Assembly (NCBI RefSeq): GCF_000346465.2
Contig: NC_034010.1
Span: 25,816,643 to 25,880,642, forward strand
Reading direction: 5' to 3'
Source of the DNA: Prunus persica
Taxonomy: Eukaryota; Streptophyta; Magnoliopsida; Rosales; Rosaceae
DNA length: 64,000 bases
Shown here: positions 37,242-49,899 of the stretch, piece by piece
Numbering within the stretch: the first letter of the stretch is position 1
How the letters are laid out: the number at the start of each line of letters is the position of its first letter
Notes under the pieces: model-generated
What the model was told of the DNA's origin: nothing
The model's database searches: none
What the model saw: only the letters and a program-made list of their open reading frames with translations
Translations under genes and position numbers: made by a program

Positions 37242-39218
37242 CTGGCCAAGAACTGTTGTGTGAAAGAAAGGACCTACCAAAATGGGAAAGTCGTGCATGG
37301 GGTTCTCTACCTTAGGAGCAAGAGCCCCGCATACCACAGTTAAAGTCCACCTCAATCTTCAGTACACTACTCAGATTCCTCCTAACCCAGAAAGAAAAAG
37401 AGCTCTTGGCTTTTCTCCTGTGATCATCCATCTCTCGACTCTCGATGTAGATGATGAGATATATCTTTGTCATCACCAACACGACTATCTAAAAATTCTC
37501 CATTAGTAATTCTAATTATGTATAAATGTACAATTCAACTCTCTCACAAGAAGACTCGTAACTTAATTGGTTTGATCCAATTACAATTAAACACATTACC
37601 ACTAGCTATAACAATTTAATGGTTTTCTGGATGCGAGCTCGATTGAAACAAATATTATTTCTCGCTCGGTCTCAATTATTAGTGACAAGGCATGATGATA
37701 CCCATGTTTTGGCTTTTTTTTTTTTTTTTGGGGGGGGGTTAAAAGCCTCTTTGTAGGGGGTCTTAATTTTAATTAAAAATATGTATGTATGCGTATCGAT
37801 ATGGTTTAGAGTAGAGCATTGGCAGACCCAAGAATTTTTTAGCGGAAGTGCAATTTTGAAAAGCTAAAAATTCTTTGTAAATTGAACATCTAAGGCTTCT
37901 TACCTAGATAGACCTTAGGTCTCTTCATGCATTCATATCATACATGAAAAATTATTTTATGTAAAAATATTGACTAAGTATGAAAAATGATTTTTCGAAA
38001 TAATCATATTCTCAAGATAATTTTTAACGACTTTTATTCCTTACACATCAAATAAGAAAACTTGATTTTATGGGATTTTAGTATGAAGTATATATTGACT
38101 TAATGAGCCATCATTTTTAGCCTAAATCGTATTTTGCACTAAAACTGATTTTTCATATTTTGATTTGGTGAGAATTTAATTTTATAGTATTTTTATTTGA
38201 ATCCAAATAGAGGGTACTTCCTTATTTACATTGTAAACTTAAGTAAATTAAGTAATATAAAAATAAATGAAAGTAAAAGGACAAAAACATTTAGACATGG
38301 AGTGCACCACTACCAGCTAAGCAAAGGGGCATTTTAAAGCACTTACAATGGTTTTCCAGTGAAGAGAGATGCAGTTGCACCTTCTTGTGTCTTAATAGGC
38401 CCGCCACTAAGAGTAAGGATACACAAAATCCCTAAACTCTATCGATATTGTATCAATAATTATCGATGACATATTGATAGTTAGATCTTTATTAAATACC
38501 AGATATCTTGTACAACATTGGATTACACACACTTCAAAGCAAAAACGAAGAAGAAAAAGTGGGGTGGAAATTTTGAGATAGTGTGTTGGGAAGATAGGAG
38601 AGAAAAAGGGGAGTTGAAATGAGGCTATACGAGGACATTGTGGTTTCTAAATGGGGTAAGGCTATACAAGTGCAAATTGCAATCCAGCGTAGCCTACGCC
38701 TATATCAAACAGTCCTCAGCGAGATTTTGGGGCTTCTTTTTTCTGACAACTCATTTCAGATTTCAGAAGCGCCCCAAGACCAGAGGGCAAAGTAGAATTG
38801 TAGCAGCTAGGTTTAGGGTTTCTTTTACTGCTTCCTTTCCTTTTAACAAATAAAAAGATTATAATTAAGTCTTGGAATCAAGTTTCTGACATAAAATATG
38901 AGAGTGCATTATGGGAGAAATTTTATTTAACTTAAGAAGATTAATGTTAAACAAGTAATTAACTATGCCTCTTCTTGGTTGGCCCATCCTTTTAAGAATC
39001 TGGTATTATTAAGAAATGAAATTAAGGGGAGAAAAAGGAATAAAGAAGATGGACTACTTGCTTGGAGTTGGAGTTGGAGGGGTGGAGGTAGTGCTTGTGG
39101 CTTTTAATTTCGTCCGAAAAGGAGACAATGTTTGTTTGTAGGGCACTAGAAAAGCACGTAGCCCCCACTGGCCACTGGTTTCAAAGTAATATATCTCAGC
39201 AAATCAGTAAACCAAAGT

Positions 39219-39221
<3 letters not shown>

Positions 39222-39259
<38 letters not shown>
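39222..39259. repeat. (CT)n microsatellite
   Basis: About 19 CT units in spacer. Confidence 0.95.
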
Positions 39260-39262
<3 letters not shown>

Positions 39263-40180
39263 CCCATCCCTATAATTTATATGAGCTGTTTTAGCTGTGA
39301 GAGAGATTCATATATCATTGAGCTGCATGTGACGACAATCCAAGTCACCATGATCTCTAAAGTTTTCATATAAAAAAAATTAAAATTAAAATTAAATTCT
39401 TTTTAAGGTTCAAAAAGCAACAAATAATTTGATTTGATAGACATTAACTGGTGATATAAGTCACTGATGAGGAGGATATGGGTGGCTGCGGCGCCGATTT
39501 TTTTAAATTTTTTTAATTTTATGAAATAAGGGGGAAGAACCCCATTTTTTCAGAGATTTTAATGATCAAATAGGTTGAACATATAATTGTGCATGATTAA
39601 GTTAAGACCTTTGATGGTTCAGATAAAAAAGAGCCACTATATTTATGTGTGTACAAATCATCAGCCTCTTCACGAAATCAGGGTTTATTCCCAATTTAGA
39701 GGAACTTAATGAGGATGGTACAAAGTTTGATACTCTAAATGCATCGGTAATTGAGACATTGTAATTTTTAAAAACGCAATATAAGATTTGATCATATTTT
39801 AAATAGGCAGTATAATATAATTAAACTTAAAGAATATTAGTGCTTACTGAATTATTTATTATATGATTCACATTAGTTATTTGAGTTATGAATTTTCCCT
39901 ACAAGAGGAAACAAAGTAGTGGTGATTAAATTTCAGTAATCTACATTGTAGTAGATTATTGTAAAATATAATAAAACGTAAAATAAAGTAATATTATATT
40001 ATATATAGTGTAATACACAGTCATATATATATATATATATTTTTTTTAAGAAAGTAATTAATTAATAAAATTGTGTTGATCTAAGAGCTAATTAGCAGCA
40101 GAACCTCAAAAACCCGTACGAGGTGGTCTCAAGAAGTTTTGCGTTGCTTGCTTTGATCCACATCTCCGTGTTCTCCGCCC

Positions 40181-40183
<3 letters not shown>

Positions 40184-40216
<33 letters not shown>
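40184..40216. repeat. (CT)n microsatellite
   Basis: About 16 CT units, 240 bases left of the ycf2-derived insertion. Confidence 0.95.
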
Positions 40217-40222
<6 letters not shown>

Positions 40223-40449
40223 GCTCTCCGTCCGTACAGCTGCAGCCATATCAATATCACATCAACTCTTTTTCATATATTGTTATCAGATTTCCGGCCC
40301 CTCTCACTCATTAAAAAACTCATGTAATAGTTTTTTTTTCTTTACTTTTGGGACATAAATTTGATTCTCGTTTTCTAATTTTGTTTTTTCTCTCTTTTCT
40401 AATTAGACATGGAAATTTGTGACTCTTAATGCAAGTGATATTTAAAAAA

Positions 40450-41115
40450 ATTCTCAATTTCTTGGGAGTCCTACAAGATTCATTTGTTCTTTTTTCTCTA
40501 ACAGATGGTTAGAACTTCATCTGGATTTGAATCATACTGAAAGGTCCACTAGAGATTAGAAATTGTTGAAGAAAGAACAAGATGTTTCTTTTGTCCCTTC
40601 CAGGCGATCGGAAAATAAAGAAATAGTTAATATATTCAAGATAATTATATATTTACAAAATACCGTCCCAATTCATCCTATTTCATTAGATCCGGGATGT
40701 GATATGGTTCCGAAGTAAGAACTAGATATGGACAGTTCCAATAAGATTTCATTCTTGAACAAAAATTCATTTTGATTTATTTCATCTATTCCATGACCGG
40801 AATAGGGGGGATACACATTACACCACGATTTTGAATCAAAAGAGAGATTTCAAGAAATGACATATAGAGATTTCAAGAAATGGCATATCTATTCACTCTA
40901 TCAATAACTGAGCCGGATCTAGTGTATCATAAGGGATTTACCTTTTCTATTGGATTGGATCAAAAACAATTCTTGAATGAGGTATTCAACAAGGATGGAT
41001 CGAAAAAGAAATCTTTATTGATTCTACCTCCTATTTTTTGTGGAGAGAATGAATCTTTTTATCGAAGGATCAGAAAAAAAAAAATAATTCCAAACCTCCT
41101 GCGGGAATCATAGTT
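40450..41115 (+). pseudogene. ycf2: Nuclear insertion of plastid ycf2 (NUPT), broken
   Basis: Translation recovers an internal piece of chloroplast Ycf2 in correct order: LGSPTR-like, then [44 protein letters not shown]-like, the open part [18 protein letters not shown] (here with Y for D) , [22 protein letters not shown] and [12 protein letters not shown]. Several codons have become stops (for example CAG to TAG near 40557 and a TAA after MVPK), and residues between FSI and GLDQKQ are missing. Similarity fades near 41115. The fragment has no start or end of the gene and cannot make Ycf2. It is a fragment of plastid DNA copied to the nucleus, aged by C-to-T type changes. Both edges are estimated. 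Confidence 0.92.
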
Positions 41116-43340
41116 GAAAGATTATCATTCCTATACTTCCGGTTCAATTTTCCCAAACTAGAACGATGTTTGTTTTAACTTTCAGCAAAAGACAACATTT
41201 TTATATGCATACTTGGGTTTGTTTTGTATGTTTTGTGTAACTTAACTAATGTGTGTGTATATAAAAAATCAAGAGTATATGTGTAAAACAACATTAAAAC
41301 TAGGCTTGACGAAAGAAAAGTTAAGAAGACACTCAAGAATTAATATATGAATCTCCCCTTCTTCTTTAGAGCATCCAGGTTCGATTTACGTATAAAATAG
41401 TTTCGAGGCAACTCAATATAATTCTACTCCCTCTCCCTCCTTAGTGAATGACCAAAAATAAAAAAAATAAAAAAATCATTAAATAATAAGAAAATGTTCT
41501 TGAAGTGAAATAAAATTTGGGGCTCGATTAAAGCTTATCTTAAAGCCCGAAATTATGTTTTAGCTTCCAAAGTATTATTTTTCTTGGTTGAAAAAGATAT
41601 TTTAATCTTAAGGAATCGCCCCTTTCACACGTATTGCGCATGTCCTGTATATATGCAAGTCATAGGATAGAATAGATCCAAAAGTTGTAATATCAAGATT
41701 CGTGTAATCTTATCTTAATTAATCCACTAATGAGTATGATTACAACTTTCTCAAAGTTTGATGAATCGACACATAATGAGCAAAGGGAGCTTGGAGGAGG
41801 TGGAGGTGGAGGACAATAGCATTTAATTATTGTACGTATATCAACCGAGAGGAAAACCTATTGATTCGAAAAAGAAGTTAATAAATAAATAAAATTTTAA
41901 ATTAAAGTCGAGAGGTGTATTCAATCACGATTTTGTTGATATTGATCGTATTGTAAATTATTCTTGTTGGGTATATTTCTAACAACGACATGTAATTAAC
42001 ACAAAGTAAAACTTGATTGGGATTGGCTTCAAATTCCAGATGCGTATCGCATAAATTTTGGCAGGGAAATGGGAGATGGATCTTTCAGAAAATGACCAGC
42101 ATGGTAAGACGCACTGCACATGTCCAAATTCGTTTTTGGACCACTGCAGCTGTGCCCCTCTCCCCATTGAAAGTGGGAAAATTGCTTATTCAGACGACTT
42201 TTTGAGTCGTTCCAATGTCCGATTCAAGATCTTACAGCTCACAATAATAATTAACATGTATGAATTGTGGTTCATGTCAAGCCAGGGAGCAAGAGAACAA
42301 AAAAAATAACCTTACATAAGAGGAAAGGGGTGGGGATCAGAAGCCTCTAATTACTATAATTACTATGGGGCGTATTGCAAGATAAGTTGATGAGATATAA
42401 ATGCTCCACGTCTACTGGAGTAAAGAGATTGAAGGAAACATAACTCATATCCACCAGTAAAATTGAGTGTTTCAAAATGCAGATGTGGGTTACGCCAGTT
42501 GATTAGGACAATGAATTTGTATTTTTAAACTAAAGTTTGAATCTAAATCTAGTAGATTAGATTAATTTATTATCATTTGTATTAAAAAAAACCATAAATG
42601 AATCAAAATCATCAAAGGGCATTGCCTCTCATCCACCAAAGAAAAAAGTGGAATGTAGTGAATGCATGACAAAGTACTTAACCCTTTAGAATTACAAGGA
42701 GTTTTTCATTTTTGGAAATTATGGGTGCACCAAGTTAACATAAGAGCTAGAGCTAGCTAGACTAGCTGGCTTATAAAACTAATTAAGATGGATTAGACAT
42801 GTATATATATAGGGCAGTCTCTTAAAGAATCCAAAAGTGGGAAATGAGGGATCAACACAAAGCAACCTTAAACCCTTAAAACCACCCAACACCCCCCCAC
42901 ACCCCCCCCACACACATTAGTCTAGATAAGGTCATTCATGAAGGTCAGGGGTCTGGGTGAAGGGGGCTTGTCAATTGCCTCCCCACCCCACTCAAAGAAA
43001 TATGCTTGTAGAAGACGCAACATATTTAACATCCAAACCTAAACGCCACCCCAAAAATATCAACAATATGTATTTGAACGATGATGATCAAGTACTACTG
43101 GTTAAGCTTTCATTTTCCAACAACATATACATATATACATATATAGGTTTAATTAAATAATTGCAGAGAGAGGTAGCTTTTAATTTTATTCTGGAGACAT
43201 CTGTGGAACACAGACTGGGTCACAGAAGATTAAAGTTTTTGGTCAATTTGGTACCCAAAGATTACGATTGATAACTGTTACTCCTCATATTGTGCCCAAT
43301 AGCTTCTCTCTCTCTCCCCCTGACAAATCTCTAATCACCA
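41116..43340. other. Spacer between the ycf2 insertion and MIR172
   Basis: AT-rich, with short chance ORFs and a C-run (ACCCCCCCACACCCCCCCC) near 42890-42910. No recognised gene. The right end is the upstream region of MIR172. Confidence 0.5.
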
Positions 43341-43342
43341 AC

Positions 43343-43358
43343 CACACACACACACACA

Positions 43359-43395
<37 letters not shown>
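43343..43395. repeat. Compound (CA)n-(CT)n microsatellite upstream of MIR172
   Basis: About 9 CA units followed by about 17 CT units, ending about 30 bases before the candidate TATA box of the MIR172 gene. Confidence 0.95.
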
Positions 43396-43399
<4 letters not shown>

Positions 43400-43425
43400 A
43401 ATCATTTCTCCTACCCCAGTGAAGC

Positions 43426-43435
43426 TCTATATATT
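43426..43435 (+). promoter_or_regulatory. Candidate TATA box of the MIR172 transcript
   Basis: TCTATATATT lies about 535 bases upstream of the miR172 hairpin in a context (CT-rich, then CA/CT leader) like a plant Pol II promoter. A start near 43460 is inferred. Confidence 0.5.
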
Positions 43436-43960
43436 CATGCCCTCCAACCCTCACCAGTCTCTCAATCTTCTTCAACCTCCTCCTCTACTTCTACTTCCCT
43501 GTGAATCCCTTCCTTTCCCCTTTTTCACTTTTTCATAGTCGGTTTAACCACAGAGAAACAACTATATACAAGGCCAGCTTTTCCCTTTCTTTATCCGTTT
43601 TACCATGTGGTCCCTGGGTCCTTTATATAATTATTCATAAATATATGTAGACCTACACATGGTGATGGTGGTTTCAACTTTCATTTTGGGCTTTTCTTTT
43701 ATGTCTTTCGTTTTCAGCCTTAATAACTTGTATAGAGTCCTCCTCCCTCCCTCCCCTTTTCTGTCCTTTACTTTTCTCTCTTGCGTTATATCATGAGATT
43801 TAGGGTTAGATCATCAGCTAGCTAGGGTTTCCTTGTCCTTGTTTCGATTCGATCTATTTCGCTTTAATCTCTCTTTTTGCATGGGCGTGATGATATCATG
43901 AGGATGGAGATGGCAAAGACAAAGAGATCCACACAAAAGAAAGACAAAAACCAGTCATTG

Positions 43961-44064
43961 TTTGCGGATGGAGCATCATCAAGATTCACAATTTCTTGGG
44001 GCTAGCTGCTTTGCTATTGGCCCTTTGATGATATGGGAATCTTGATGATGCTGCAGCGGCAATA
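43961..44064 (+). ncRNA. MIR172: miR172 precursor hairpin
   Basis: The mature miRNA is at 44036-44056 on the 3' arm: GGAATCTTGATGATGCTGCA plus a final G. This is a known miR172 form (5' G, as in the miR172e class). The 5' arm holds the star at 43970-43990, GGAGCATCATCAAGATTCAC plus A. By hand, the duplex pairs at 17 of 19 positions with the usual 2-nt 3' overhangs; only mature positions 1 and 18 mismatch. The loop region between the arms is about 45 nt. miR172 targets APETALA2-like mRNAs (AP2, TOE, SMZ), controlling phase change, flowering time and floral organ identity. The star has G where the common star has C at position 2, giving the mismatch at position 18 of the mature strand. Confidence 0.95.
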
Positions 44065-46185
44065 AATGGCTATATATATACACTCACTCTTCACCCCAAT
44101 AGCTCATGAATCATGAACATCACACTAAACCATTCAGGTAAAACATTTAGATACTGGTCTTTCTTCTTTCTTTTTCTTTTTTGTAATTTTTGAGATGGAT
44201 GGTGATGGTGAATTTATTAATTATATGAGAAGCACATTGCTGTTTGTTTTGACAATGATGCTTCTTTTCCTATTGGCCTGTTGATTTGTTTTATCTAATG
44301 CACCATGTATTTACAATGTTTAATTAAGGATATATATTGGTTTGGGGTTTGTGTTTGTTTGTCTTTGCTTCTTTCTCCCACTTGCACCATTTCGAGTTCT
44401 GCAATTGTTCTGTCGTTATCGAGAAAATAAGGGGCGAGTGGGGACTTGGGTTGGGAGGGCAATATCCATTTCATGTGGTAAATACCATTCTGTACTTGTT
44501 TAATATATAACTCGAGGTTGTAATTACTTTTAGCTTCGAGCTTTTTCCAGGGAGTGAAGATTTCTCAGAGTTTTGCAGTTCTGGAACTGCAACAGCCCTG
44601 ATCTCAGGAATGTCTGTACTTTGCTCGAAAATGTTACGCCATATACAAGAAATCATGGGCCTTTTGATTTCGTTTTTTGAAAACTTTCCAAGCACTCTTT
44701 AGATATTTTCTCTTTTATTTATTTATTATTATTTGGTTTTTTCTTTTGTTTTTGCTTTTCTAACTCTAGATCCATCACCTTCATGATGGTCTCCATTTTG
44801 GAATTACTCTATGCCAGCAGGTTTCAGATTTTGGTGACATGATTTCTTTGGAATATGAGATCAAAGTCTCTCATACAATCATCGCTTGCAGCTGTGTCCA
44901 GTTTTGGTTTGTCTGCTTCTCTTTGCTCTCTCTACCACTTTTGTCATGCCGGACAAGACGAGCCCTCATCTACTTATGCCATTCTTTCCCATTTAGAGTT
45001 TTTCCAACATTCTTCTTATTTTATCTGTAATCTTTGTGCTCTATCATGTATTAGAAAATATTTTTGATTTCAAGTTTTATTTATCCAACGGGTTGATCTT
45101 CGGCGCTGTTGTCATCGCCGTCTAGGGTTTGGAGAAGCCTACTCCATGGGGTAAATGTTATGTGTAATGGCTACTCAAACTCAAATGTATTAGCTCTGTA
45201 TTTACTCACCTGCTTTGATAAAAACTTTGTAATTGAATCTTTCTTGTTTTGTTCTCTTATTGTTGCGGTCATTTTACTGCTTCTACCACTGCCAGATGTA
45301 AAAATTGTGTGAAGTTGTCATTATTTATATCAAAGCTCTATTTTTTGTTGGTCAGTGTGAGCTTCGTCTTATTTGATGTGCTATATAATTACACAGATAT
45401 GTAGTAATATTAACACGTGGGAGAATATTATGAAGGGAAGCATTGTTTTATAGCATTAGTTTTTTTTTGCACATTATGTGGTAGTCGGGTTCATTGGACA
45501 TGAATGCATCTAGTATGTTTGAAAGTCAGATTTGATACACAAACAAGCGATCTTGGGAAAGGGAAGAATCGAAGATAAGACTCCGGGTGCATAGACGCCT
45601 TGAAAATATTGGAAGTCAGATTTCAGTCCAATTTGTTGTTTGGTATTTATAGCAGTAATTCTTTGTCATCTTCTTTCTTTGTAGGAGTTCGTAGAAAATA
45701 TTGTAAAGAAAAGTGCTATCTCGTTTTTCTTCCCCAAAACCAAGTGATGCGTTTTCAATCACAACATGATGATAGATACCTAATCAAGGAATGTACCTGA
45801 CTTGCTGATATTAATTCTTAGTCAAAGAAATTGATATGAGTCTGCACAAGTTGGTGAGAAATGACCACAGTTGGGTTCCATGTTTTCGTCTTAAATGAGT
45901 CACAAATAGGGACTAGATTTTGGACTTCCTTTGAAAGATACAAGTTGTGATCTTGTTGGGTTTGTCTGTATCTGGGCCAGCACTATGAAGCCTACAAGAG
46001 AGATCATCAGAGATTTGGGGTGGGCTTTCATCTTTGATGTTAAAGGGCCTAATTACATTGGGTCTTGTTGGTTTCTTTATGTAATTGTAGGGAGGAATGA
46101 AACATCTTTACATTACCTATATGCATGATCTTAGCAAAAGATGATATGAGGAAAGGGAACAAGATCTCTTCCAATCATATGATCA
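44065..46185. other. MIR172 downstream transcript region and spacer
   Basis: A donor-like CATTCAG/GTAAAA near 44140 and an acceptor-like ATGCCAGCAG near 44820 suggest that the pri-miR172 transcript is spliced and runs on past 45000. No protein gene is recognised. Short ORFs here are not conserved motifs. Confidence 0.4.
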
Positions 46186-46743
46186 TAATCAACCATAAGA
46201 TCACAGAATATTAGGCAAGAATAAGCAACAAAATCAAATGATTATAATCGACTTAATCATCTTATACGATTCCTTGTCGCTCTAATTCGTTTTGATTAAT
46301 TCGATTAATTTGTTTAGGTATGGATAGCAATACGAAAAACAAGTATTCATTTTTTGAACAAAAATATGGGGAATGGTGTCTCATCTCATGTCCCCTCATT
46401 TTTTGAACAAAAATATGAGTTTTGGTTGGTTTTTAGTTGTTGTCTTAGTTCTTTGGTTTGTTTTTTTAATGTTATGCGAGCCTCTGGCCTTTGGAGAGGT
46501 TTGGAACATGTAGCTCACATGGAGGCATGTGATGTAAAATAGTCATCTCTTCCCACTTTGATGAAATGAAACAGACAATCAATATATATGTATAGCAAAC
46601 TTGACCTCATTAAGGAATAAAATCTTATTCTGCTATAGCACAATTAGCAGCGTTTCATATATATATAGAAAACCATTCTGATAAATTTATATACATGAGA
46701 GGCAGCCAGATAAACCAGAGAATATATTTTCTCAGTCAAACAG

Positions 46744-46850
46744 ACACAATCAGGTGATCCCAGTTGGAACCTTGTGCAATGCTAAAGCAGAGAGGTTGGT
46801 AAATTATAGACCTCTCTGCTTCTGCTTTTCACATGCCCTGATTGTCTTAG
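46744..46850 (+). other. Imperfect hairpin inside copy A
   Basis: A basal stem CAATCAGG/CCTGATTG and a perfect 12-bp inner stem AAGCAGAGAGGT/ACCTCTCTGCTT enclose a small loop. The middle section pairs poorly. The matching place in copy B (about 50705-50795) has lost the basal pairing. It does not match a miRNA family I recognise. Confidence 0.4.
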
Positions 46851-48777
46851 AAAGTATCTTTCAACCCAGTTGATAAAAACAAACCATGGATTGTGTTGAA
46901 CAGATAGTTAATCCAGGATAATATCATTATTCTTATTCTCCATTGCTGTAATAAATTTTAATTTTGCAATATGCATATCTCAAGGTTCCAAAACCAAGAT
47001 TGAAGATTCTGTTTGTTATTTTGACGTCTGCATTGTGCAAATCTTATGGTATCTTTCATTTAGCTGTTTGATTTTTTCAAGTTGATGGCATCATCCACTA
47101 AGCATAAAGAAGTGAAAAACTTCTTTAACCTCATTTCAATCATGAGCACTAGTCACAAGCAAAGAAGAAAGCTAGCATAAAGATGCGTCATTCCAATTAG
47201 CATCAGAAAGATTTGAAGGGTGTATGTTCCCTCTCATGCAATTAGTAACATGGCATATCTTAAGGGAGCTGCTCCTCATTTTAATTTGGAGCTGCTTCAT
47301 GATCGGTTTTGGTGCAACAGAAAAAAAGGAGGGACCTGTGGATTGTTCATAACGTATCGAACTTTTGGTTCGTAAAAAGAAAGTATTATATGCAGGGTTT
47401 GTTATAATTAAACATAAAGCATATATTGCTGCAAAAGAAGAGTGAGTTGAAGAAATCTGTGTCTGGGATTAGGTGCATTCGAGTAAAAAGTACCAGTTAT
47501 CATAACATAGAAATATAGAGTGCAAGCCAATCAATCTAAAGTTCAAAAATCAACACTTGGGAGTGTAGCAAGGAAACTTTGCTGCTTCACTGAAGTTTTG
47601 ACTGATAAACAACTCAATGCCTGGCTTAACACAGACAACGTGTTCTTGGTTCATCTAGTACAATCATCCCCAAAGTGCATATGGTTCTCTTGTTTTGCTC
47701 TCTTTAATTTGTTCACAGAACCAAAGTTGCCTGCTTATGCATTGCAGTTCTTATATCGCTTAGAAGTAGAGCAGTTGCTTTGTCCCGGCTCCTTCAGAAA
47801 AATAATGAATCACATAACCACATTTCCATGCTTGTCACAACAGTGGAGACAAAATATTGATGAGCTTAATCAGAAAAAATAAAAAATTCAATATTGATCT
47901 AGAAGAACATGCAGCAAATCTTAGTGAGTATCTGTAGTAAGGGTATTTTTGATTCCGAGAAGATACAATGAACATGGAGATACAAATCGTCATCATAATT
48001 ATCATCAGGTCACAGAATCAATCAAGAAGTTAGTGGAAAAGAAAAAATGGGTGCAATCAAATTAAACAATTTCCTGCTGCTTCATATCATATACATTACT
48101 GTTTATATATGCATATACTTGCAGAAAAATAAGAAGGTAATTTAGTTTAAGAAAAGATAAGTTAGATACATTTTAGTGACCCTCTCACTTTCTCTGTCTC
48201 GCTGATATTTGAAGGGTTTCACTGTGTTTTGCAGGCTTGCTGGCAGATACACACACATTACACATAATAAATATGAAGAAGGTTTGATATTATTAAGCAA
48301 GCCATGATTAAGTGTATTATCTGCATGGCTAAACACAGCACAAGCGATAATGTTGGAAGCTTATTGACCCAAGACAGATTTTGCAGCATTAATTAAGGGA
48401 GAATTATTAGTTTTATTTGCCTTATGATTAAATCATTCTTTGTTTTTGACAATTTAAAGCTTTCTAGAGGCGCCACTACAGTTTATACTGGACACAACAG
48501 CAGATTTTCTCATATATAATTATTCAAATAAATATTGACTAAATAAAGATTTGCTTGAACAATCAAATGCAAAACAGAATAAGTAATATAATTAACCAAA
48601 GTGTGAATACTACAGAAATGTCTAAACCATCAGAATTCAGAAGCATTCTTATTTGTTATATAAACGTTAAATTTGATGTTGAAAAGAAGACATGGAGACA
48701 ACTGAGAATCATATCAATTAGAAAACTAAAGCTAAGCTTAGTCTAGGGGCCAAGAGGCAACAGATTATTAAGATTCC

Positions 48778-48829
<52 letters not shown>
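48778..48829. repeat. Compound (TA)n-(GA)n microsatellite
   Basis: About 11 TA units followed by about 14 GA units inside copy A. Confidence 0.95.
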
Positions 48830-48832
<3 letters not shown>

Positions 48833-49899
48833 TATATAAGCTCTGCTATTTTGCCTCCATCAAAATTGAAAAGCTATATTGTTAGTGGTCCCAAACCTTG
48901 AATTTGAAAAGTAGAAACAGAAAGGAGAAGAACCGAGTAGGACAAACTGAATTAATCAATTGCAAAACTTGATTAATTAAGTCTGATTAAGACTGAATTG
49001 ACTAACTACCCATGATCCTAGATGCCTGCTGATTTAGGTTCTAGACTCTTTAATTGGGTTCTTATTCATGTGGTAGATGGCTAGATTAAGACCTTTTTAA
49101 GCGGCTGCATGCAAATTATGAATTTAAAAACAGCTCTTACTGGTCAAGTTTATGGAAAAAGCAAAACAAAGATACTCACACAATCCAATGAAAGAACGCT
49201 TAGGATTATTTTATAACCACTGTTCCCCATTTCTTGAACATGGCATGTTAAAAGAGGGCTCTGCACCTTCATTTTGCATGTATGTTATGTCATGTACTAA
49301 AAGAGAGGAGAAGAATATATACTGCTTATCACTCAGAGCTGATCATTGATGATGATGGTTGGTCACTTAAAATATATATATATATATATATACATATACA
49401 CGTGTATATGAATGAGTTGACCTTTTGTTCATGAAGGGGAGAGAGACTTAATTACATTAGTATAGTTCATGGATTGTACACTGTAGGAAGTGAGAAAATT
49501 AATCACTGTTCTTGGATTTCTAGCTTGTCCTAGATTTTTTTGTTTGGGAGAAGACACCTTTTTGAGTGGAAATGAAGCAATTGGCTTTGGAAAATCATCA
49601 ATTACAGAACCAAATTGTAAGCATCTAAAGATTTTCCTGTTTTTCCATGACAAGTTGTCTGTGAGTCACATGTAATATGCAAGATGAAAATTAGATGCAT
49701 CATGATCAATATGTGATTGTTCGTCTAAATGCGTTTAACTAAATCAATGAGATAAACCATAGCTTAAACACTGGTTAAATAATGCTAATTTAGAGCTAGT
49801 TCTCACTTATGACAAGTTGCTTAATTTCTCTGGCAATTAATATCACCAGAAATGCAAACTTTCTTCTTTATTTATTTTCCAAATTTCTTGTACCACAAG

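Larger units (their letters stand above)
35029..40445. other. Long AT-rich spacer between ARP5 and the ycf2 insertion
   Basis: The first 300 bases form the ARP5 promoter, with GGGCC/GCCCA motifs and CACGTG near 35304. The rest holds microsatellites at 36874-36902, 37164-37239, 39222-39259 and 40184-40216, a poly-T/poly-G run near 37717, and ORFs that are short and look random. No gene recognised. Confidence 0.55.
46190..49855. repeat. Tandem duplication, copy A (non-coding)
   Basis: Copy A matches copy B (49900-53920) in order over its length. Paired blocks: GGAATGGTGTCTCAT at 46370 and 50037; CACATGGAGGCATGTGATGT at 46516 and 50077; GGAAGCTTATTGACCCAAGA at 48355 and 52203; CTATTTTGCCTCCATCAAAA at 48846 and 52987; CTGTTCTTGGATTTCTAGCT at 49506 and 53479; TGCGTTTAACTAAATCAATG at 49729 and 53708. 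No conserved ORF runs through both copies. It contains a TA/GA microsatellite at 48778-48829 that copy B lacks. Confidence 0.85.

Noticed and set aside
40880..41113. Open 77-codon frame [13 protein letters not shown]...
   Set aside because: It is the surviving open part of the ycf2 insertion and not an independent gene.
43268..43504. 78-codon frame before MIR172
   Set aside because: Driven by the CA/CT microsatellite and crossing the likely TATA box and transcription start.
47520..47882. 120-codon open frame in duplicated block copy A
   Set aside because: It starts with GTG, shows no known domain, and the matching part of copy B (about 51537-51860) has indels and stops, so the frame is not conserved.
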